Part shown: in pieces, positions 25,728-35,488 of the stretch
Layout of the letters: every line of letters begins with the position of its first letter
Numbering within the stretch: position 1 is the first letter of the stretch
NCBI RefSeq assembly: GCF_900100005.1
Contig: NZ_FNEB01000002.1
Location: 426,220 to 490,219, forward strand
Reading direction: 5' to 3'
Origin: Lutimaribacter saemankumensis
GTDB taxonomy: Bacteria; Pseudomonadota; Alphaproteobacteria; Rhodobacterales; Rhodobacteraceae
Length of the DNA: 64,000 nt
The notes under the pieces: generated by a model
Told to the model about the DNA's origin: nothing
The model's database searches: none
Seen by the model: the letters and a program-made list of their open reading frames with translations, nothing else
Translations under genes and position numbers: made by a program

Positions 25728-27671
25728 ATGGACTCAAAAACTGAGGCCAAACCGGTAGCGATTGATCAAGAACTCCTCGCGGAAGCCGTTGAAATAGCTA
25801 ATATTCCCACGCTGCTTATGCTTCTTGTGCAGATGACCGGCGACTTGGGTTGGCTGCAAGAGCCCTACAAACCGCGTCGTGCGCGGGGCCTCGAAGACAA
25901 TGATACTGGCAGCCTCCCAGTGACCATACAGGACGAGATTCGTGGGGCCGCTCTGCGAGCAATTTTGGAGTGGTCAGAAGGCAAACCACTTGCGATCGCA
26001 AAGCCAGATCCGAAGCTCTTGGTTCAGATGCTTGAAACTGCAATGGATGAACCTGTCCCTGAAGACTACGGCGAGAATATCGCTGCCGGCCTCGGTCTTG
26101 AACCATATGCTCGCGAGTTGAAGCCGATAAAAATCCCTCAAGGCTTCAAGGCCATAATCGTTGGTGCTGGGGTATCTGGAATCTGCGCTGCTGTCCGCTT
26201 TCAAGCGGCAGGGATTCCTTACACAATTATTGAAAAGAACCCTTCAGTCGGAGGGACTTGGTTTGAGAATCAATACCCAGGCTGCGGAGTAGATACTCCC
26301 AATCACCTCTACTCATTCTCATTTGCTCCAAACGACTGGGAGCATTACTTCGCGCTCCGCGATGAGCTTTTTGACTATTTCAGGAGGGTGGCCGAAGACT
26401 TCAACATTCCACGCCAAACGATGTTCGAGACCAAGGTCGAGCGCGCAACTTGGGATAAGGAAAAAAAGCAATGGCATGTCGAAACTCATGGACCGAATGG
26501 TCGCGAGACTCTTGAAGCCAACATCTTGATCAGCGGCGTTGGAATTCTGAACACGCCGCTTGTCCCGAAGATCGATGGACTGGCAACCTTTGACGGCCCC
26601 GCTTTCCACACCGCTTACTGGCCAGAAGATTTGGACATGGCGGGGAAAAAGGTTGCGATCGTCGGCAATGGTGCGACTGCCATGCAGATCGTTCCTGCAA
26701 TTGTTGACGACGTCGCGCATCTGACTGTTTTCGCAAGGTCAAAGCAGTGGGCCGCGCCTTTCCCACAATTCAGAAAGGAAGTGCCCGACCCCGTGCGCTA
26801 CCTGTTGAAGACCGTTCCGTTGTATCAAGCATGGTATCGGCAGCGGCTGGCATGGACATTCAACGACAGGATTCACCCGGCTCTGCAAAGAGACCCGAGT
26901 TGGCCCGATCCCGAGCACTCTCTGAACGCAACTAACGACTCTCACCGCAGACAGTTCACCGAGTATGTCAAAGCTGAATTAGGCGACCGCCAGGATCTTT
27001 TGGAGAAGGTCCTGCCAGACTATCCACCCTTCGGGAAACGGATGCTTCTGGATAACGGCTGGTATCGCACCGTCGCCAGGGACAACGTAACATTGGTCAC
27101 GGAACGGCTGTCGCAAGTCGACGGTTCGACGCTGACGGCCTCTGACGGCTCGACTCATCAAGCGGACATTTTGATCCTAGCGACAGGCTTCAAGGCAACT
27201 TCAGTTCTTTCGTCCATGGAAGTAGTCGGAAGCGCCGGCATTCCTGTTGCGGAAATCTGGAACGGTGATGATGCGCGAGCTTATCTTGGAACGACTGTTC
27301 CCGGATTCCCGAACATGTTCACCCTTCTTGGCCCGAATGTCGGTCTTGGACATGGCGGTAGTATTATCTCCAACATCGAGAACCAGATGGACTACGTGAT
27401 GAGCATCATCGAACAAATGCTCGAAAAAGACGCCTTGGCTATCGAAGTGCGACAGGATGTGCACGACCAATACAACGAGAAGGTCGACGCTGCGCACGAA
27501 AAAATGGTTTGGACACACCCCGGCATGGACAACTGGTATCGGAACTCCAAGGGGCGTGTCGTGGCGATAACGCCTTGGAGGAACGATGATTTTTGGCGCA
27601 TGACCCGCAAGGCAGACCTCAAAGAATACCGCTTACTCACCACCACCGTTGAAAAGAGCGAAATCGCCTAA
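25728..27671 (+). CDS. Baeyer-Villiger flavin monooxygenase (4-hydroxyacetophenone monooxygenase type)
   Basis: 647 residues. FAD-binding GAGVSG at 146-151, the Baeyer-Villiger fingerprint FDGPAFHTAYWP at 288-299 (matches FxGxxxHxxxWP), and NADPH-site GNGATA at 313-318. An extra N-terminal helical domain of about 140 residues is the mark of the hydroxyacetophenone monooxygenase class. It should insert oxygen next to a ketone using NADPH and O2 to give an ester. The esterase gene is divergent and a CoA ligase follows, making a coherent ketone breakdown route. Confidence 0.9.
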   Translation: MDSKTEAKPVAIDQELLAEAVEIANIPTLLMLLVQMTGDLGWLQEPYKPRRARGLEDNDTGSLPVTIQDEIRGAALRAILEWSEGKPLAIAKPDPKLLVQMLETAMDEPVPEDYGENIAAGLGLEPYARELKPIKIPQGFKAIIVGAGVSGICAAVRFQAAGIPYTIIEKNPSVGGTWFENQYPGCGVDTPNHLYSFSFAPNDWEHYFALRDELFDYFRRVAEDFNIPRQTMFETKVERATWDKEKKQWHVETHGPNGRETLEANILISGVGILNTPLVPKIDGLATFDGPAFHTAYWPEDLDMAGKKVAIVGNGATAMQIVPAIVDDVAHLTVFARSKQWAAPFPQFRKEVPDPVRYLLKTVPLYQAWYRQRLAWTFNDRIHPALQRDPSWPDPEHSLNATNDSHRRQFTEYVKAELGDRQDLLEKVLPDYPPFGKRMLLDNGWYRTVARDNVTLVTERLSQVDGSTLTASDGSTHQADILILATGFKATSVLSSMEVVGSAGIPVAEIWNGDDARAYLGTTVPGFPNMFTLLGPNVGLGHGGSIISNIENQMDYVMSIIEQMLEKDALAIEVRQDVHDQYNEKVDAAHEKMVWTHPGMDNWYRNSKGRVVAITPWRNDDFWRMTRKADLKEYRLLTTTVEKSEIA

Positions 27672-27741
27672 TGCCGATCCAGTGATCGCCATGGCGCTGG
27701 CTGACAGGGAAAGCCAGTTAAAACGATATAGGGAGGAAACT

Positions 27742-29394
27742 ATGTTCAAAGTCGCCGCGAGCCCAGAAAGGCCTGAAACTCAAGATCCGCGCGTCCCATC
27801 GCGGGACAAAGTGGTTACGCGATACCTGATAGATCGGTTGGCAAACGAACAGCCAGATAAGGTTCTGGTGAAGTTCGACGACAATGGCGAAGAATGGACC
27901 TATGCAGCCTTCAGAGAAAAAATTCTGAGGACCTCCATCGGCCTTCAAAGCCAAGGAGTTTCGCAAGGCGATCATGTGCTGGTTTTCGCACCAAATAGCC
28001 GCGAACAAGTGCTCGTCTTTTTTGCTCTGAACTACATTGGTGCGGTCTACGTCCCGATCAACACTGCCTATAAAGGCAGCCTGCTTTCGCATGTGATCAA
28101 CATTTCGGACGCCAAAGTCGCTTTCGTCCACGCAAGCTTGGTCGATCGCCTCGAAGGCATCGACACGCACAATCTCGAGAAGCTGATCGTTGTTGGCGGT
28201 AAACCAGCGTCAACCGTGCTACCTTCGGTGACCTATGAGACAGCGCTGCTCCCGGAGAACGGCGAACTCGCCCCTCTCGCGCGACCGATCGAGCCTTGGG
28301 ACCCGATGTCGATTATTTTCACGTCCGGCACGACCGGTCCGTCAAAAGGCGTGCTGTCCTCTTACCTTCACCTTTTCACGAACGCCGGGCCCGAAAGCTG
28401 GCCATTCGTCACATCAGAAGATCGGTATCTTATCAACAGCCCGATGTTTCACATTGGGGGAATGGGGCCGATGTTCTGCATGCTCGCCAGAGGGGCGTCT
28501 TTTGCTATGGTTGAGCGGTTCGACACCACAACCTACTGGGACTCTGTTCGGAACACGGAAGTAACGGTAGCATTCCTGCTCGGCGTCATGGCGACATTCC
28601 TGGAGAAACTCCCTGAAAAGGATGACGACAAGGACAACCCGCTTCGATTGGTTCTCATGGTTCCTCTGGCGTCGAACGCGGAAAGCTTCTCAAAGAGGTT
28701 TGGTGTGGATGTCTACACCATTTTCAACATGACGGAGATTTCCACTCCAATCGTCTCGGAGCCAAACCCGAAAGTGCGAGGGACATGTGGCAAGGCTCGG
28801 GACGGTGTTGAAGTTCGCCTCGTGGATGAAAACGATTGTGAGGTGCCCCTTGGGGCAGTCGGCGAAATGCTTGTTCGCACGGATCGTCCTTGGGGTATGA
28901 ACAGCGGCTACCATAAGAACCCTGAGGCAACTGCAAAGGCCTGGCGCAATGGCTGGTTCCATACCGGCGACGCTTTTACCCAGGATGCTGATGGCAACTT
29001 CTTCTTTGTAGACAGGATGAAAGACGCAATTCGCAGACGTGGCGAAAACATTTCTTCCTTTGAAGTTGAAGCTGAGGTCTGTGCTCACCCTGCAGTTCGT
29101 GAGGCGGCCGCAGTTGCCGTGCCATCGGAACTCGGTGAAGACGACGTTCTTGTTTGCGTGGCCCCCGTTGAAGGAAACGAAATCAATCCAGCCGAATTGA
29201 TTGAGTTCCTGCGCGAGAGAATGGCGTATTTTATGATACCCCGATACATTCGCGTTTTGCCGGATTTGCCGAAAACCCCAAGCGCAAAAGTGCTGAAGCA
29301 CGAACTGCGAGCCGAAGGCGTTACCCAAGATACATGGGATCGTGAAGAAGCAGGCATCAAGGTCAAGGGTGAGAGGTTTACAAAAGCCAGCTGA
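27742..29394 (+). CDS. AMP-binding acyl-CoA ligase (crotonobetaine/fatty-acid-CoA ligase type)
   Basis: 550 residues from ATG 27742, picked because GGGAGGAAAC precedes it; the frame is open further upstream, overlapping the monooxygenase end. P-loop IIFTSGTTGPSKG near 195, FNMTE adenylate motif, GWFHTGDAF, RMKDAIRRRGENISSFEVE hinge and the catalytic Lys in PKTPSAKVLK. It probably activates the acid released by the esterase, or the imported acid itself. A strong terminator follows the stop. Confidence 0.87.
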   Translation: MFKVAASPERPETQDPRVPSRDKVVTRYLIDRLANEQPDKVLVKFDDNGEEWTYAAFREKILRTSIGLQSQGVSQGDHVLVFAPNSREQVLVFFALNYIGAVYVPINTAYKGSLLSHVINISDAKVAFVHASLVDRLEGIDTHNLEKLIVVGGKPASTVLPSVTYETALLPENGELAPLARPIEPWDPMSIIFTSGTTGPSKGVLSSYLHLFTNAGPESWPFVTSEDRYLINSPMFHIGGMGPMFCMLARGASFAMVERFDTTTYWDSVRNTEVTVAFLLGVMATFLEKLPEKDDDKDNPLRLVLMVPLASNAESFSKRFGVDVYTIFNMTEISTPIVSEPNPKVRGTCGKARDGVEVRLVDENDCEVPLGAVGEMLVRTDRPWGMNSGYHKNPEATAKAWRNGWFHTGDAFTQDADGNFFFVDRMKDAIRRRGENISSFEVEAEVCAHPAVREAAAVAVPSELGEDDVLVCVAPVEGNEINPAELIEFLRERMAYFMIPRYIRVLPDLPKTPSAKVLKHELRAEGVTQDTWDREEAGIKVKGERFTKAS

Positions 29395-29412
29395 CCGTTC
29401 AGTGCCAAAGTG

Positions 29413-29447
29413 AAAAACGGTCGGCTTTTTGTCGAGCCGACCGTTTT
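29413..29447 (+). terminator. Intrinsic terminator after the BVMO-ligase operon
   Basis: AAAACGGTCGGCT and AGCCGACCGTTTT form a perfect 13-bp stem around the loop TTTTGTCG, ending in TTTT. It lies 19 bases after the ligase stop. The A-rich left arm makes it work in both directions. Confidence 0.85.
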
Positions 29448-29622
29448 GCTGTCGAGTTTCCGAATATCCGTTCGGAGACGTATGCAATCGCACTTTAGCT
29501 TCCTGGTAGAAGGCTGTCAGCAATACTACCAAACTTGCTTTGACCGCCACGGAACGGCAGCCTTTAATGCAAGACGCACACAGAACGCGACAAGCAGCAA
29601 GCGGGCATCAAATAGGTAAGTC

Positions 29623-30030
29623 ATGACAAACATATCTACTGGAGGCTGTCTATGCGGCGCTGTGAGCTTTCAAATTATGGGAGAGTTTGAGAGTTTTTTT
29701 CTCTGTCACTGCTCTCGCTGCCGCAAGGACAGCGGCTCGGCACACTCAGCGAACTTGTTCTCCTCTCAAGCGGAGGTCAAATGGCTGTCAGGTCAAGAAC
29801 GCGTAAAGACCTTCACGCTTGCAGGATCCGAGCACTCCAAGAGTTTTTGCGCGGAATGCGGATCTGCCCTCCCAATTTTTCAAGAAAAGAACAACCTACT
29901 TGTCGTGCCGGCTGGCTCACTGGAAAGCCAGGTGAAAATAAGACCCAACGCGCATATTTGCTTCTCCAGCCGAGCGGACTGGGACAACCAATTAGCCGAT
30001 TTGGTCAAGCTTGACGGAGTTCCAAGCTGA
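29623..30030 (+). CDS. GFA (glutathione-dependent formaldehyde-activating)-type zinc protein
   Basis: 135 residues with the full set of zinc cysteines of the GFA/CENP-V fold: GGCLCGAVSF near residue 8, CHCSRCRKDSGS near 29-40, and CAECGSALP near 78. Most members lack proven formaldehyde chemistry and are of unknown role. The ribosome site is weak. It is separated from the catabolic operon by the terminator and about 175 bases of featureless sequence. Confidence 0.88.
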   Translation: MTNISTGGCLCGAVSFQIMGEFESFFLCHCSRCRKDSGSAHSANLFSSQAEVKWLSGQERVKTFTLAGSEHSKSFCAECGSALPIFQEKNNLLVVPAGSLESQVKIRPNAHICFSSRADWDNQLADLVKLDGVPS

Positions 30031-30093
30031 CAGACTTGGAAGAGAGGCATCACTCCAAAGGATCAGCATCAAAGAATCTTGGACTTGTCTGCC

Positions 30094-30933
30094 ATGAAAA
30101 TCATTCTTGCAGCGATTGTTTTTGTTGGTTTGTCGCTCACTTCTCTGACGGCGCTTCGTCTGTTAGACCTGCGAGCCGATCAAACTGAGTGGGATAGGCT
30201 GGCTGCGCTTCAGCCCAAGGAACTGGAAGCCTTCGATCCTACCTTGGTTGCCGACCTGCCAGAAGCTGCGCGGCGCTACTTCAACTTTACAATTCGGCCG
30301 GGCACCCCACTCTTGCCGGTGGCAGAGATCGATATGCGTGGAGAATTCAGCCTCGGTTCGAAGGAGGCCCCCAGCTATCAGCCAATGGAGGCACACCAAA
30401 TCCTTGCCGCACCGGAAGGATTTGTCTGGTCGATGCGCACGTTTGGCGGCGTGCCCGTGTCCGGATCAGACTCAGCAAGGTGGACCCGATTTTGGATAAT
30501 GGGCCTGATACCCGTTGCTCGGCTCGGCGGTGATCCTGATCATACCCGGTCCGCTTTCGGCCGTTATGTGGCCGAAGCGGTTTTTTGGACGCCGGCAGCT
30601 CTATTGCCGGGTGCCGGTGCAACATGGGAAGCTGTCAACGAGAACACGGCTCGCGTAACCGTCCAACACGGCGCGCTTGAGCAAGAAGTCGAAGTCACCG
30701 TCGATGCGGAGGGACGGCCCGTGCAAGTCTCTTTCATGCGTTGGAGCGATGCCAATCCCGACAAAGTGCATCGGCTGCAACCCTTCGGCGGATATATGTC
30801 GGATTTCCGCGATGTGGGCGGATATCGACTGCCGTTTCGGATCGAAGCGGGCAATATGTTTGGCACCGACGACTACTTTGCCTTTTTCCTTGCCGAGGTC
30901 ACTGAAATCAGGTTTCCGGGAGCACCACTGTGA
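30094..30933 (+). CDS. DUF6544-like membrane-anchored protein
   Basis: 279 residues from ATG 30094 (a TTG at 30079 is also possible). An N-terminal hydrophobic anchor (KIILAAIVFVGLSLTSL) is followed by LPEAARRYF, a strand-rich domain with GFVWSMRT, and the family block GRYVAEAVFWTPAALLPGAG. It is probably a periplasmic-side lipid-binding-like beta fold; function unknown. The M23-type gene starts at its stop (GTGA overlap), so they are coupled. Confidence 0.72.
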   Translation: MKIILAAIVFVGLSLTSLTALRLLDLRADQTEWDRLAALQPKELEAFDPTLVADLPEAARRYFNFTIRPGTPLLPVAEIDMRGEFSLGSKEAPSYQPMEAHQILAAPEGFVWSMRTFGGVPVSGSDSARWTRFWIMGLIPVARLGGDPDHTRSAFGRYVAEAVFWTPAALLPGAGATWEAVNENTARVTVQHGALEQEVEVTVDAEGRPVQVSFMRWSDANPDKVHRLQPFGGYMSDFRDVGGYRLPFRIEAGNMFGTDDYFAFFLAEVTEIRFPGAPL

Positions 30934-31895
30934 CCCTCATGATCTTAATATTCCAGATCGCAATTCCGATGATGCTGATTGGTTGGCTGGCCTTTCTGCC
31001 GGCGGCGAGCCTCGTCGGACTCATGTTGCAAGCAATGGGCACAGGTGCATTTCTCTTTGCCCTTGCACGGGTAGCGCAATGGGCGGTTCCGGTCTGGTGG
31101 TTCCCTTGGCTGTATGGAGGGCTTTGGCTGGTTTCTTTCGTCATTTCGCTCTCGCGGGTCAGATCGCCCCTATTATTGCCCCTGTTTCCAGATAAACCTC
31201 TCGAATGGGCTTTGTTTGCGCTGTCGATTGTTCTCTTGGGTGTCGGAAGCTGGTATGGCGCACGTGCGCTTGCAGGGCGGCACCTTCCACCCGTGGACAT
31301 CGTGGATATCGCTAATCCGTTCGGACCAGGTCGATTTCTCGTCGGACACGGCGGCTCGAACAAACTTGTCAATGGGCATTTGCGAACTCTCGACCCGGAA
31401 GTTGAGCGATTTCGGCCGTGGCGTGGGCAATCCTATGCCGTGGATTTCTTCGGCTTGGGCCCATGGGGATTGCGTGCGGCCGGGTGGCGGCCTAGAGACC
31501 CCAATGCCTATGCGGTTTTCGGAGCAGAACTGAAAGCGCCCTGCAATGGCACAATCGTCAGGGCGGAAGACACGCTGCCTGACTTCGAGATTCCTGATCA
31601 AGATACGGTTAACCGACTTGGCAACCATGTCATCCTACGCTGCAGTGAAGCAGAGATCGTCTTTGCCCACATGCGGCAGGACAGCCTGAGCGTTGCCCCA
31701 GGTGACGACGTCGTGGTGGGGCAGCGTCTGGGAGCGGTGGGAAATTCTGGCGCATCCACCGAGCCGCATTTGCACATTCACGCGCAACGCCCTGCACCAG
31801 AAGCTGCGCCACCAATATCAGGCGAACCTCTGGCGCTTCGTATCGATGGACGCTTCCTTGTGCGCGGCGATCGCTTGAATGGAGCAACCAATTAA
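30930..31895 (+). CDS. Membrane protein with M23-like (LytM) peptidase domain
   Basis: 321 residues from GTG 30930, overlapping the previous stop. Four or so hydrophobic spans occupy residues 1-115, then comes an M23 fold: GQSYAVDFFGLG, then GNHVILRC and the HxH motif EPHLHIHAQ. In canonical LytM enzymes the first zinc motif is HxxxD; here SYAVD has Ser at the His place. It may use a different ligand or be inactive. Likely acts on or senses the cell wall, paired with the DUF6544-like protein. Confidence 0.78.
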   Translation: MTLMILIFQIAIPMMLIGWLAFLPAASLVGLMLQAMGTGAFLFALARVAQWAVPVWWFPWLYGGLWLVSFVISLSRVRSPLLLPLFPDKPLEWALFALSIVLLGVGSWYGARALAGRHLPPVDIVDIANPFGPGRFLVGHGGSNKLVNGHLRTLDPEVERFRPWRGQSYAVDFFGLGPWGLRAAGWRPRDPNAYAVFGAELKAPCNGTIVRAEDTLPDFEIPDQDTVNRLGNHVILRCSEAEIVFAHMRQDSLSVAPGDDVVVGQRLGAVGNSGASTEPHLHIHAQRPAPEAAPPISGEPLALRIDGRFLVRGDRLNGATN

Positions 31896-32033
31896 GTCGA
31901 ACTTCTATGGCAATGCAATTTCATGAGTGGACGATTTGCTAACCCTATGAGCGAAAAGCTCGCCCTCCTCAGCGCGGCTATTGCCCTGCAGAACTCGTAA
32001 GCACACCACTCCCACGGTAAATAGGCTGAGTAG

Positions 32034-33458
32034 CTATTTCTTGATCGATAAGTTCTGCTTTGAGCCTCTCGGAAGCAGAACCAGCGAAACAAGGCCTGTG
32101 CCTGCCAAGATCGATGCAGCGCCAAGCCACGGCCAAAGGCCCGGAAGGATTGAGAACAGGAACAAATAGTCTTGTGCAAATGCCCATATCGGCCAAATCG
32201 TCAGTGGAACAGCGATAATACCGGCACTGACTTTCACGACAGCTGGGCACGTCTTCACACGAAACGCGAGCCATACAGAAAGCGCGGCAATAGCGACGGC
32301 AAGTGCGATGAACCCGCGCGCTATAATCTCAGCCCATAGGACACGCGCCATACCGACTGGTGCGATGTCGAGGCTATTCGACCAGTCGCGCAGGATCGTT
32401 GCGAACAGAGGCCAGGCGCGCTGGCTGTTCGACAGAATAACGATGCCATCACCAGTCTCAGGGATAAGGTGCATATGGCTCATCCAGCCATATCCCTGAC
32501 CACCGTGCCAAACGGCCTCACGGCCATCCGAGAGTGCCTCGATGAAATGGCCAAGCCCGTAGCTATCGGCGGCGAAGCCAAATAGACCTTTTACTTTCAC
32601 AACCGGCCGATACAGCGCTGCCCTGCTTTCTGCCGACAGGACGGATTGATCCGAGCCGTTCATGCTCGCAGCGGCGAAGCGTGCGATGTCACTAGCCGTG
32701 GTATACAGCCCGCCCGATGCCCGACCGGGGTAGACATAAGGGATTACTTGGCGCCCATGAAGGTCATGCCCAAGAGGCATCGGGGCCCCGGTCCAGTCAA
32801 AGCTTGCTGCAGTCATTTCGAGAGGCTTCAGAATCTCGCGGATCATCAGGGCACCGAAATCCTCGTTCGTGCAGTCCTCAATCGCGAGTTCCAAAAGATT
32901 GAACCCTGTATCGGAATAGGAAAACCCTGACCCAGGCGGGGCGATAAGCGCGAAGGTCTGCTCGAGGTGCTCGGGCAATGAGGGCCTGGATGCCTCGGGC
33001 GGAAAACGCGAAGTGAAGTCACCAAGGCCAACGCCAGCGCTATGACTCAAGAGCAGGCGCGGAGTGATCTGCTCCACGGCTGCTGGCAAACGCCATCGCT
33101 TCAGGCATTCATCAATTGGCGCATCGAGATCGAACAGTCCTTTCTCGGCCAGCCGCATGGCACCCCAAGCGGTAACGGGCTTGGCGATGGACTCCACTCG
33201 AAACAGCGCATCGGCGCTCATAAGCCGACCAGTCGTTGGATCGGCCATTCCAAAAGCCTTGGTCCAGACAGGATTGCCGTCCTCGATCAGCACCATGACC
33301 GCTCCCGCAACATCGTCCCGCTCCATGCGCTGCGGAACGACCTGTGTCAGACGTTCAACAAGCCCTTTATGCTCATCGGCATGCGGCAATGTCGGCTGCG
33401 AAACGCTCGCGGCGACAGTCAGAACCACAAAGCCTGCAGCTATGAACGAGTTGCGCAT
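32034..33458 (-). CDS. Secreted beta-lactamase-fold serine hydrolase with C-terminal membrane spans
   Basis: 474 residues. Signal peptide (MRNSFIAAGFVVLTVAASVS), SxxK as SIAKPV near residue 92, tyrosine motif YSDTGFN, and WHGGQGYG. After the catalytic domain, about 100 residues form three membrane spans (FIALAVAIAALSVWLAF onward). It resembles CubicO-type esterases or D-aminopeptidase-like proteins facing the periplasm. Last of three minus-strand genes, four bases after its paralogue. Confidence 0.85.
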   Translation of the reverse strand: MRNSFIAAGFVVLTVAASVSQPTLPHADEHKGLVERLTQVVPQRMERDDVAGAVMVLIEDGNPVWTKAFGMADPTTGRLMSADALFRVESIAKPVTAWGAMRLAEKGLFDLDAPIDECLKRWRLPAAVEQITPRLLLSHSAGVGLGDFTSRFPPEASRPSLPEHLEQTFALIAPPGSGFSYSDTGFNLLELAIEDCTNEDFGALMIREILKPLEMTAASFDWTGAPMPLGHDLHGRQVIPYVYPGRASGGLYTTASDIARFAAASMNGSDQSVLSAESRAALYRPVVKVKGLFGFAADSYGLGHFIEALSDGREAVWHGGQGYGWMSHMHLIPETGDGIVILSNSQRAWPLFATILRDWSNSLDIAPVGMARVLWAEIIARGFIALAVAIAALSVWLAFRVKTCPAVVKVSAGIIAVPLTIWPIWAFAQDYLFLFSILPGLWPWLGAASILAGTGLVSLVLLPRGSKQNLSIKK

Positions 33459-33462
33459 TGGA

Positions 33463-34632
33463 TCACCGGCTCAAGGAAATCGCCAGGTCGGCAAGTGCTG
33501 CCTCAATTTCGGTCACGAGATCGCTGGTATCGTCCACAATGCCGATATCGCTATTGATCTGGAAGGCGACAGTCACTCCATGCTCAGGGTAATGACGCAA
33601 GCTGGACACATAGCCAGGGATCCAGCCACCATGCCCCCAAACCGGCCCTCTCGGAGTTTGCGGGTATATCGCGATGCCAGCACCATAGAGAATGCCCCGC
33701 GAGCTCTGATCGACTTGCACACCATCAAGCAACCTGTCGAGATAGGGAAAGCCCATCGCGTCCCCGTTAAAAAGCACATGCCCCCAGCGCGCGAGGTCAA
33801 CCGATGTGGAAACAAAGCCTCCACCTGCGAACTCCACTGCCGGATTCCAAAGTAGCCGACCATCAGCGTCGGCAGTGCGTTCCGGCAGGCCGAGCGGGTT
33901 TTCGGGATAGGTGTAGCCTACTGCCAGGCCGGGCAGATTCGGGCCATCCGAAGGTTTTGTTCCAGTCAGTTTGAGCGGCGAAAGGAAACGTTCGTAAACA
34001 GAGCTCTGCCAGGGCTTCCCGGTTGTTTCCTCAATCACGAGGCCGAGTAGGACATAGCCCGTGTCACTATACGCCCAACCCGTGCCAGCTTCGAAAAGCG
34101 GGTCCAAGCCAGCCACGTAGCCGACAAGCTGTTCAGGAATAAGCTCGTTTTCTTCTGAATTAAATTGCGCGAAGGCTTCTTGGAAATCCGGCAGGTGCAC
34201 GTGATCCGGCAAGCCAGCCGTGTGGTGCAGCAACTGATCAATCGTGATGCTTTCCGCGTTTGGAAGTGCGCCGAACCATGGCCGATCTCCCAGATAGGAA
34301 GAGAGACGATCTTTGCGCGATAGGTGCCCTTCATTTTCCAAAGCCAACACAGTTGCGGCAACGAAGCTCTTGCCAATGCTCGCGGCCAGCATTGGCGTGT
34401 CCGGGGTCATGACGCGTCCTTGCTCGATATCGGCCAAGCCGGTGGCTGCCGCCGTTATTCTGCCATCCGGGGAAACCACCGCCGCGGTGGCCCCAGGAAA
34501 TCCATACCGCCTTTGAAAGTCTTCGAGACTTTCAGTCAGGCGGCTCGAGACAGACAGATCCTGCTGCGCCATCGAAGCCGAGGCCATGGAGGCAAATAAC
34601 AGGGAGAAGAAAAGAGCTATACGCGTGAACAT
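33463..34632 (-). CDS. Secreted beta-lactamase-fold serine hydrolase
   Basis: 389 residues from ATG 34632, which starts a clear signal peptide (MFTRIALFFSLLFASMAS). SxxK is SIGKSFVA near residue 82, the tyrosine motif is YSDTGYV, and HGG is in WGHGGWIPGY. No C-terminal membrane part, unlike its downstream partner. D-alanyl-D-alanine carboxypeptidase or CubicO-like esterase activity is likely. Middle gene of the operon. Confidence 0.87.
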   Translation of the reverse strand: MFTRIALFFSLLFASMASASMAQQDLSVSSRLTESLEDFQRRYGFPGATAAVVSPDGRITAAATGLADIEQGRVMTPDTPMLAASIGKSFVAATVLALENEGHLSRKDRLSSYLGDRPWFGALPNAESITIDQLLHHTAGLPDHVHLPDFQEAFAQFNSEENELIPEQLVGYVAGLDPLFEAGTGWAYSDTGYVLLGLVIEETTGKPWQSSVYERFLSPLKLTGTKPSDGPNLPGLAVGYTYPENPLGLPERTADADGRLLWNPAVEFAGGGFVSTSVDLARWGHVLFNGDAMGFPYLDRLLDGVQVDQSSRGILYGAGIAIYPQTPRGPVWGHGGWIPGYVSSLRHYPEHGVTVAFQINSDIGIVDDTSDLVTEIEAALADLAISLSR

Positions 34633-34636
34633 CTGC

Positions 34637-35488
34637 TTACCCGTCGGCTTGCTTGTCGTGCACAAGCCCAATCGGCAGAACATGAGTGATCGCATCGTCA
34701 CGCGTGAACATTGCGCGTCGGTTCCACCAGACGACAACCACTGCCAGGACCACCAAAATCCATGTGTCCCAAGGCTGCGCATCAGCCCAGAACGGATTGA
34801 TCAGTTGCCAGTGGAACAACATCGGCCAGAGAAGGCTACCCCTCGAAGAGTTGAAAATCGGCGTGACCAGAACAGCCAAAGTTACGTTTCCAATGAAAAA
34901 TGGCACGAAGTTCCAGTCAGCGAAGACGACCCCAGCAAGGTAAAAGGCTGGAAGGTGCCAAAGTCCCCATGTCGCGCCAATCAAAATACCAGCCCAGAAT
35001 GGCGCCATATGGCGTTGCAGCAAAGGTTGCATGATACCACGCCAACCGAACTCCTCGATCGGTCCAAGAAAGAGCATCATGAACATGACAGCCACAACGG
35101 CACCTAGCCCCTCGGGCGGAACAGGCGCCAAAACCGGCCCACCTTTGGCAAGTGACCCAAGGGAGAAAACGAGCGGCAAGACGACTAGGATAAACGCAGC
35201 CCAACCCCATTTCCCACGCCACAATAACAGCCTTGAGAGAAACGCACGGACACCCGAAACCCCACCGTGGACAAAGACGACGACGAAGGCTGCTATCGCG
35301 GGCGACCACGTCGCAAGGAAAAAGAATGGGTGTGACCCACTGATTGCGCCAAACGCTTCGGCGGCCGTCTCTGGTTTTATGACATAAATTCCGATCAAAC
35401 CCCAGGTAACGAGGAACGTCACCGTCAGATACAAAACGAGGGCCGAGCTTGGAATCGTCTTTGAATAAAGCCTGGCCTTGATTGGCAT
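34637..35488 (-). CDS. CPBP-family intramembrane metalloprotease
   Basis: 283 residues with about seven hydrophobic spans. The Abi/CPBP catalytic motifs are present: EEFGWRG (EExxxR) near residue 142 and WGLWHLP (His) near 172, with a further His in LFHWQLI. It would cleave peptides or proteins inside the membrane. First gene of the operon with two secreted serine hydrolases, all within 5 bases of each other, so the three may form an envelope-peptide processing set. Confidence 0.88.
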   Translation of the reverse strand: MPIKARLYSKTIPSSALVLYLTVTFLVTWGLIGIYVIKPETAAEAFGAISGSHPFFFLATWSPAIAAFVVVFVHGGVSGVRAFLSRLLLWRGKWGWAAFILVVLPLVFSLGSLAKGGPVLAPVPPEGLGAVVAVMFMMLFLGPIEEFGWRGIMQPLLQRHMAPFWAGILIGATWGLWHLPAFYLAGVVFADWNFVPFFIGNVTLAVLVTPIFNSSRGSLLWPMLFHWQLINPFWADAQPWDTWILVVLAVVVVWWNRRAMFTRDDAITHVLPIGLVHDKQADG

